NCBI GenBank assembly: GCA_964414185.1
Contig: CAYPVK010000013.1
Span: 1 to 31,507, forward strand
DNA length: 31,507 nucleotides
Direction of reading: 5' to 3'
Source of the DNA: UBA7488 sp964414185
GTDB taxonomy: Bacteria; Pseudomonadota; Alphaproteobacteria; CAAHEQ01; UBA3637
Under the pieces are notes generated by a model. The model saw only the letters and a program-made list of their open reading frames with translations. It had not been told where the DNA came from and did not search any database. Positions 26,700-31,507 of this stretch are shown one piece after another (position 1 is the stretch's first letter; each line of letters begins with the position of its first letter). Position numbers and translations under genes: made by a program.

Positions 26700-27662
26700 A
26701 TGATAAAAAAAATAGCACTTAACCCCGATTTGATTTCCATTGCGCCGATGCTTGATTGGACGGATAAACATTTCCGATACTTTATACGCCTGATAACACG
26801 CCGCGCAATGTTATACACGGAAATGGTCGCCTGTCCCGCTTTGATTTTGGGTGATCGGCAAAAGTTGTTGGATTATAATGCGCAAGAACACCCGATAACG
26901 CTGCAGGTCGGCGGTTCGGATGCCAAATTTATGGGCGATTGCGCCTCTTTTGCCGAAGATTTCGGTTACGACGCGGTCAATGTGAATGCGGGGTGCCCCT
27001 CTTCGCGCGTGCAAGCGGGAAAATTCGGTGCTATATTAATGAAAACGCCCGAATTGGTTGCGGATATCGTTGCCGATATGAAAGCGCGCACGAAAATCCC
27101 CGTAACGGTTAAAACGCGCATTTCGCTTGTCGGTGCCGACGGGGACGGATTTAATGATTTGTTTAAATTCGCAAACCTTGTCAAACAAGCCGGTTGCGAC
27201 GGATTAATCGTTCACGCCAGACAAGCAAAGCTCAACATTTCGCCCAAAGACAACCGCGCAAAATTGCCGCTTAATTATGAAGCGGTTTATAAACTAAAAA
27301 AAAGCTTTCCCGATATGTTTATTTCGATTAACGGCAACGTGATGTCTTACGAAGACATTGACACACACCTATCCCATGTAAACGGCGTGATGATTGGGCG
27401 GTGGGCCTATGGGCAACCCTATGCCTTGGCACAAATCGATTCGCAATTTTTCGATGATACGCACACGGTTTTATCGCGCCCGCAAATTTTGGAATCAATG
27501 ATACCGTATTTGGAAAAATACGACGGCAATATCCGCAACATAACATGCCATATGATGGGATTGTACCACGGCATGCCGAACGCAAAAACATATAAACAAA
27601 TGTTGATGAGCGGCGATTTGACGCAATTTAAAGAATTCGTTAAATTGCAAACCAACGGTTAA
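26700..27662 (+). CDS. dusA: tRNA-dihydrouridine synthase A
   Basis: 320 residues, a flavin enzyme reducing uridines in the tRNA D-loop. TIM-barrel signatures: SIAPMLDWTDKHFRYF (13-28, typical of DusA rather than DusB/C), LYTEMV (38-43), catalytic Cys99 in NAGCPSSRVQAG, KTRIS, IVHARQAKLN, and FMN-binding INGNV and MIGRWAY. No Shine-Dalgarno sequence is evident before the ATG. A possible -10 TATGAT lies about 25 nt upstream. Its stop codon overlaps the stop of the converging DUF502 gene by 4 nt on the opposite strand. Confidence 0.95.
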   Translation: MIKKIALNPDLISIAPMLDWTDKHFRYFIRLITRRAMLYTEMVACPALILGDRQKLLDYNAQEHPITLQVGGSDAKFMGDCASFAEDFGYDAVNVNAGCPSSRVQAGKFGAILMKTPELVADIVADMKARTKIPVTVKTRISLVGADGDGFNDLFKFANLVKQAGCDGLIVHARQAKLNISPKDNRAKLPLNYEAVYKLKKSFPDMFISINGNVMSYEDIDTHLSHVNGVMIGRWAYGQPYALAQIDSQFFDDTHTVLSRPQILESMIPYLEKYDGNIRNITCHMMGLYHGMPNAKTYKQMLMSGDLTQFKEFVKLQTNG

Positions 27663-28360
27663 AAATTTATTTTTTTTTGCCGATTGCGTGTTTTATCGGA
27701 TATCTTTTTATCGGCATTGTCGGACACTTTGTCCGGATTGACAATCCCCATCGAAATAATCAATTTTAACGCTTCATCCACCCCTATATCCAACATTTTG
27801 ATATCTTTTTTCGGCACATATACGAAATATCCCGACGTCGGGTTCGGCGTTGTCGGCACATATACACTGACCAAATCATCGGCAAACATTTTTTGAACAC
27901 CTTTGTAAGTTGCCCCGGTAATAAAGGCAATCGTCCACATATCGCGTCGCGGAAATTCAACCAAAACCGGTTGGCGAAAAGCCGTTTCCTTGCCCGTTCC
28001 CAAAATCGTTTCAAATACTTTTTTAAGAGCACCGTACAACCCCGATATAAACGGCATTTTTTTAATCAAGCCGTCGCCGATACGTGAAAAAATCCGCCCG
28101 ATATAACTGGCCGTCAACATACCGACAAAAATTAAAAATAATATCAATAATAAAATGCCCAATCCCGGCAAGCCATAGGGAAAATACGCCGCGGGATTGT
28201 ACTTTTCGGGAATCAGGCTGATAACCCGGGTATCAATATACGCCGCCAACTTCCAAGCGACATAAAATGTCAAACCCACCGGCCCCGTTACCAAAATGCC
28301 GGTAAAAAAATACGTTTTCAATGAACGCCCCTGTTGCGTTTCTTTTTTCTTGCGTGCCAT
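27659..28360 (-). CDS. DUF502-family inner-membrane protein
   Basis: 233 residues. Two membrane helices are visible (about 19-40, FFTGILVTGPVGLTFYVAW, and about 62-85, LPGLGILLLILFLIFVGML). They are followed by the conserved cytoplasmic part with IPFV-like KKMPFISGLYGALKK, PVLVEFPRRDMW and VYVPTTPNPTSGYFVYVPK, which are hallmarks of DUF502. Function is unknown in the family. The last 30 residues are Lys/Asp-rich. It is convergent with dusA, with overlapping stop codons. Confidence 0.9.
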   Translation of the reverse strand: MARKKKETQQGRSLKTYFFTGILVTGPVGLTFYVAWKLAAYIDTRVISLIPEKYNPAAYFPYGLPGLGILLLILFLIFVGMLTASYIGRIFSRIGDGLIKKMPFISGLYGALKKVFETILGTGKETAFRQPVLVEFPRRDMWTIAFITGATYKGVQKMFADDLVSVYVPTTPNPTSGYFVYVPKKDIKMLDIGVDEALKLIISMGIVNPDKVSDNADKKISDKTRNRQKKINF

Positions 28361-28456
28361 AATCCCTCACTTTTTGTTAATAATAATTTATAACCAAACA
28401 TTTGTCCAGCCAAATAAAGAAAATATTCGAAAGCTTTTGCAAAATACCACACATTG

Positions 28457-28592
28457 CGACGTTATTTTTCAAATCCTTTAGGTAAAAACACGTTTTAATT
28501 AGGAAAAGAACAAGGTATTTTGAACCGACGCGTATACCTTACATACGCAAGTGAAAAATACCGACGTTATTTTTCAAATAAAACGTGTTTTT
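28457..28592. repeat. Nested inverted and direct repeats upstream of the rplU promoter
   Basis: A 14-bp perfect inverted repeat, AAAAACACGTTTTA (28484-28497) and TAAAACGTGTTTTT (28579-28592), encloses a second pair, GGTATTTT (28514-28521) and AAAATACC (28555-28562), and a third, GCGTAT (28530-28535) and ATACGC (28543-28548). An 18-bp direct repeat CGACGTTATTTTTCAAAT occurs at 28457 and 28562. It ends just before the rplU -35, so it is not part of the rplU mRNA leader. Confidence 0.85.
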
Positions 28593-28596
28593 CTTC

Positions 28597-28625
28597 TTGA
28601 CTTTTTAAATCAAATCCTGTATAAG
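28597..28625 (+). promoter_or_regulatory. rplU-rpmA promoter
   Basis: TTGACT (28597-28602), 17 nt, TATAAG (28620-28625), about 36 nt before the rplU ATG. Confidence 0.75.
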
Positions 28626-28661
28626 CCTAATTCTATTGTATAAATATAAAGGATTTTAAAG

Positions 28662-28961
28662 ATGTTTGCAGTAATTAAAACAGGGTCAAAACAATATAAA
28701 GTTCAAAAAGATTCTATCATTATTACGGAAACAATTCCGGGGGAAGCCGGGACAAAAGTTTCGTTTGATGAAGTCTTGATGGCAAACGGCAAAGTCGGTA
28801 CGCCGACCGTTGCGGGCGCCAGTGTTTCCGGTGAAATCGTGAAACAAACGCGCGGCGAAAAAGTAATTATTTTCAAAAAAGTTCGCCGTCACGGATACAG
28901 AAGGAAAAAAGGTCATAAACAAGATTTAACTGTCGTAAAAATTACGGACATTAAAGCTTAA
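28662..28961 (+). CDS. rplU: 50S ribosomal protein L21
   Basis: 99 residues, normal length. It begins MFAVIKTGSKQYKV and has the L21 C-terminal signature KKVRRHGYRRKKGHKQ, which contacts 23S rRNA. AAAGGA lies 8 nt before the ATG. It is 19 nt upstream of rpmA, the usual rplU-rpmA operon. Confidence 0.98.
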   Translation: MFAVIKTGSKQYKVQKDSIIITETIPGEAGTKVSFDEVLMANGKVGTPTVAGASVSGEIVKQTRGEKVIIFKKVRRHGYRRKKGHKQDLTVVKITDIKA

Positions 28962-28980
28962 GTTCTAAAGGAGTAAACAA

Positions 28981-29352
28981 ATGGCACATAAGAAAGCAGG
29001 CGGTAGCACCAGAAACGGACGCGACTCCGAAGGCAGAAGATTAGGCTTAAAGAAATCGGGCGGTCAATCCGTTATTGCCGGCAACATCATTGTTCGCCAA
29101 CGCGGCACGGTATATCGTGCGGGCGAAAATGTCGGAATGGGCAAAGACCACACTTTATTTGCAACGGCTGACGGCGTTGTCGTATTCAAACATTCCGTGA
29201 AGGATCGTGTGTACGCATCGGTTCAACCGAAAGAAGAATCGGCTCCGATTGCAAAAAAAGTTCCGGCTAAAAAAGCAGCTGCCAAATCCGCAGATGCTAA
29301 AACGGCATCGGCCAAAAAAGCTTCCAAAAAAGCTGAAGCCGCCGCTGCATAA
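28981..29352 (+). CDS. rpmA: 50S ribosomal protein L27 with an Ala/Lys-rich tail
   Basis: 123 residues. The first 85 are standard L27 (MAHKKAGGSTRNGRDS, GGQSVIAGNIIVRQRGT, VGMGKDHTLFA), whose N-terminus reaches the peptidyl-transferase centre. The last 40 are a low-complexity tail of Lys, Ala and Ser (AKKVPAKKAAAK, SAKKASKKAEAAAA), similar to histone H1-like tails and absent from ordinary L27. AAAGGAG lies 8 nt before the ATG. It is second gene of the operon and is followed by a terminator. Confidence 0.97.
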   Translation: MAHKKAGGSTRNGRDSEGRRLGLKKSGGQSVIAGNIIVRQRGTVYRAGENVGMGKDHTLFATADGVVVFKHSVKDRVYASVQPKEESAPIAKKVPAKKAAAKSADAKTASAKKASKKAEAAAA

Positions 29353-29371
29353 CAGTCTACTGCAAAGCATT

Positions 29372-29399
29372 AAAACCCCTCTTTTTAAGAGGGGTTTTT
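29372..29399 (+). terminator. Terminator of rplU-rpmA
   Basis: A 12-bp stem, AAAACCCCTCTT against AAGAGGGGTTTT, with a 3-nt loop and a final T run, 20 nt after the rpmA stop. Confidence 0.92.
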
Positions 29400-29565
29400 G
29401 CTGTTTCGTTTTCCCTTATGCCCCAACGATCGTTACCTTAAACAACGTTAAACGAAACCGAATTAATTTTAAACAAAACAATACACCCCGTTTGCCCCCT
29501 TTTTATGCAATTCCGAATGCAAAAAGAAGAAAAAACGGGATGCAAAATCCGTATAAAATCGATTT

Positions 29566-31239
29566 TTACCGTTCAATCGGTTTATATTTAATCCGATGCG
29601 GCATATCGGCATCCACGCCCAAACGGCGGCGGCGATCAGCTTCATATTCGGCATAGTTGCCTTCGAACCACACGACTTGGCTGTCTCCTTCAAAGGCCAG
29701 AATATGCGTTGCTAACCTGTCCAAAAACCAACGATCGTGAGACGTGATAACAACCGACCCCGCGAAATCCATCAACGCTTCTTCCAAAGCGCGCAACGTA
29801 TCGACATCCAAATCGTTTGTCGGTTCGTCCAAAATCAAAACGTTTGCGCCCGATTTTAACATCTTGGCCAAATGCACGCGGTTGCGTTCGCCGCCCGATA
29901 ATTGTCCGACTTTCTTTTGTTGGTCGGCACCCTTGAAATTAAATTGAGACACATACCCGCGCGACGGCACTTCGCGCTTACCCATCGGCAACATGTCCAA
30001 TCCGCCCGAAATTTCCTGCCATACCGTTTTATTGGGGTCCAAAGCTTCACGACTTTGGTCAACATACCCGAGTTTAACCGTTTCACCCAAGCGGAAAGTG
30101 CCGTTATCGGGTTGTTCGGTTCCCGTAATAATACGCAACAACGTTGTTTTTCCCGCACCGTTCGGCCCGATAATGCCGACAATGCCGCCCGCGGGCAAAT
30201 TAAAGCTTAAATCATCAAACAACAATTTATCGCCGAAAGCTTTACGCAAATGGTCGGCTTCAATAACGACATTGCCCAAACGCGGCCCCGCAGGGATAAC
30301 AATTTGAGCGACATCGGGCACTTTTTCATTGGCTTTTTTCAAAAGTTCTTCATACGCCGTGATACGTGCCTTTGATTTAGCCTGACGCGCTTTGGGCGAT
30401 TGGCGCACCCATTCCAATTCTTCTTTCAAAGTTTTTTGGCGGGCATTTTCGGCATTTTGTTCAATTTCCAAGCGCCGTTGTTTTTGTTCCAACCAAGACG
30501 TATAGTTGCCTTCATACGGAATGCCTTCGCCGCGATCCATTTCCAAAATCCAACCCGTGACGTTATCCAAGAAATAACGGTCGTGCGTAATCATTACGAC
30601 GGTACCGGGATAATTTTTCAAAAACACTTGCAACCAAGCGACCGATTCGGCATCCAAATGGTTTGTCGGTTCATCCAACAACAACATATCGGGTTTTGAA
30701 AGCAACAAACGGCACAAAGCCACGCGGCGTTTTTCCCCGCCCGATAATTTTGTGACATTGGCATCGGCGGGAGGCAACCTGAGCGCATCCATCGCAATTT
30801 CAATCGTGCGTTCCAATTCCCAACCGTTGCAAGCGTCGATTTTTTCTTGCAATTCGGCTTGTTCGGCAAGCAAAGCATCCATATCGGCATCCGGATCGGC
30901 AAATTTCATATTGACTTCTTCATACTTTTGCATCAAATCGCGCACTTCGCCGACGCCGTCCATTACGTTTCCCATGACATCTTTGGTCGGGTCCAATTGC
31001 GGTTCCTGAGGCAAATAACCGACCTTAACGCCTTCGGCCGCCCACGCTTCACCCGTAAAATCATCGTCCAAACCCGCCATAATTTTCAGCAACGTCGATT
31101 TACCCGCGCCGTTCGGCCCCAACACGCCGATTTTAGCGCCGGGATAAAATGACAACCAAATGTTTTTTAAAACCTGTTTTCCGCCCGGAAAAGTTTTCGA
31201 TAAATCTTTCATCACATAAATATATTGGTGTGCAGCCAT
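29566..31239 (-). CDS. ettA: ABC-F translational throttle protein EttA
   Basis: 557 residues with two ABC ATPase domains and no membrane part. Walker A GPNGAGKSTLL and GPNGAGKTTLL; signatures LSGGEKRRVALC and LSGGERNRVHLA; Walker B LLLDEPTNHLDA and LILDEPTNDLDV. Between them lies the P-site tRNA interaction linker (WLEQKQRRLEIEQNAENARQ). Length and the opening (YIYVMKDLSKTFPGGKQVLK) match EttA, which binds the ribosomal E site and slows initiation at low energy charge. TAAGGAGA precedes the ATG. It has its own promoter. Confidence 0.96.
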   Translation of the reverse strand: MAAHQYIYVMKDLSKTFPGGKQVLKNIWLSFYPGAKIGVLGPNGAGKSTLLKIMAGLDDDFTGEAWAAEGVKVGYLPQEPQLDPTKDVMGNVMDGVGEVRDLMQKYEEVNMKFADPDADMDALLAEQAELQEKIDACNGWELERTIEIAMDALRLPPADANVTKLSGGEKRRVALCRLLLSKPDMLLLDEPTNHLDAESVAWLQVFLKNYPGTVVMITHDRYFLDNVTGWILEMDRGEGIPYEGNYTSWLEQKQRRLEIEQNAENARQKTLKEELEWVRQSPKARQAKSKARITAYEELLKKANEKVPDVAQIVIPAGPRLGNVVIEADHLRKAFGDKLLFDDLSFNLPAGGIVGIIGPNGAGKTTLLRIITGTEQPDNGTFRLGETVKLGYVDQSREALDPNKTVWQEISGGLDMLPMGKREVPSRGYVSQFNFKGADQQKKVGQLSGGERNRVHLAKMLKSGANVLILDEPTNDLDVDTLRALEEALMDFAGSVVITSHDRWFLDRLATHILAFEGDSQVVWFEGNYAEYEADRRRRLGVDADMPHRIKYKPIER

Positions 31240-31268
31240 TTTTTTCTCCTTAATTTTGTTTTGGATGC

Positions 31269-31297
31269 ATAGTATCTTAAGGCGTTTAAAATGTCAA
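31269..31297 (-). promoter_or_regulatory. ettA promoter
   Basis: On the minus strand, TTGACA (31292-31297), a 17-nt spacer and TACTAT (31269-31274), about 30 nt before the start codon. Confidence 0.8.
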
Positions 31298-31349
31298 GCA
31301 TGCGACATTTGCAAACGTTTTTTTTCTGCCGTAAATATAATTTATTTTA

Positions 31350-31378
31350 TTGACAAATGTTTTTAAATAAGCTTAACT
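31350..31378 (+). promoter_or_regulatory. Promoter of prepilin-like copy 3
   Basis: TTGACA (31350-31355), 17 nt, TTAACT (31373-31378): the same elements and spacing as copy 1. The leader to the ATG at 31439 is about 55 nt and contains CAGGAGA, as in copy 1. Confidence 0.55.
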
Positions 31379-31438
31379 TCCTTTAAAATTTAAATAAAAA
31401 TATAAGGATATTTTCAACATGACCAGGAGACCTTCAAA

Positions 31439-31507
31439 ATGCGCAATATTACCCCCCCCCCCGAAAAAATGTAAATAATTCAAACGTTTTTTCGAATATT
31501 AAATCTT
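31439..31507 (+). CDS. Prepilin-like gene, copy 3, 5' end only (poly-C tract OFF)
   Basis: The first 69 bases match copies 1 and 2 almost exactly. The ATG follows CAGGAGA; M-R-N-I-T is followed by C11-G-A6 (31452-31469). In this frame it reads MRNITPPPEKM and stops at 31472-31474. An alternative ATG at 31419 also meets a stop. The frame used by the other copies (VNNSNVFSNIKS) is intact but cannot be entered from either ATG. The rest of the gene lies beyond the window, so the prepilin domain itself is inferred from the leader. Confidence 0.65.

Noticed and set aside
28381..28596. Autoregulatory L21 leader in the rplU mRNA
   Set aside because: The structured region lies upstream of the best rplU promoter, so it would not be in the mRNA.

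Overview
The window looks like a scaffold from an uncultured, low-GC, anaerobic alphaproteobacterium, probably host-associated. The clues are a GAAC-N7-GAAC SOS operator in front of lexA, a DUF3126-type small protein (a family I know only from Alphaproteobacteria), an alphaproteobacterial-style tRNA-Arg(ACG), and a full-length pyruvate:ferredoxin oxidoreductase. A run of exactly 100 N (21019-21118) shows it is a draft assembly. I cannot name the species.

Layout. 1-79: 3' part of tRNA-Arg and its terminator. 274-7002, all on the minus strand: a sialyltransferase-like glycosyltransferase, L-serine dehydratase, a periplasmic arylsulfate sulfotransferase, a small exported protein and a glucokinase with an extra C-terminal region. 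7309-11199: parC, nadK and lexA. 11419-12395: a prepilin-like protein with a poly-C tract just after its start codon and a Thr-rich repeat stalk. 12540-12856 (minus): a strong candidate for an undescribed structured small RNA. 13226-18213 (minus): HAD phosphatase, rsfS, obgE and leuS. 18429-20028: a second poly-C prepilin-like gene, very cysteine-rich and out of frame here. 20232-22563: a small unknown protein, a decayed gene, a 94-bp tandem repeat broken by the assembly gap, and a leucine-rich-repeat protein. 22665-28360: nifJ, a DUF3126 protein, dusA and a DUF502 membrane protein. 28662-31239: rplU-rpmA and ettA. 31439 to the end: the first 69 bases of a third poly-C prepilin-like gene.

Most of the window is ordinary housekeeping DNA. 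Two things stand out. First, three prepilin-like genes share a nearly identical 5' leader in which a 10-13 nt poly-C run follows the codons M-R-N-I-T. The tract lengths put the three copies in three different reading frames. Only the first is in frame with its prepilin domain, which is what slipped-strand phase variation predicts. Second, just downstream of the copy that is ON lies a minus-strand RNA gene with a consensus promoter (TTGACA-N17-TATGAT), a chain of stem-loops whose loops carry CUCC/UCCC anti-Shine-Dalgarno sequences, and a strong intrinsic terminator. Some loops match the ribosome-binding sites of the prepilin-like genes, and one matches a small exported protein over 10 nt. Together they suggest a surface-appendage system with on/off switching by the C tract and possibly post-transcriptional control by the RNA. 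The link between the two is inference.
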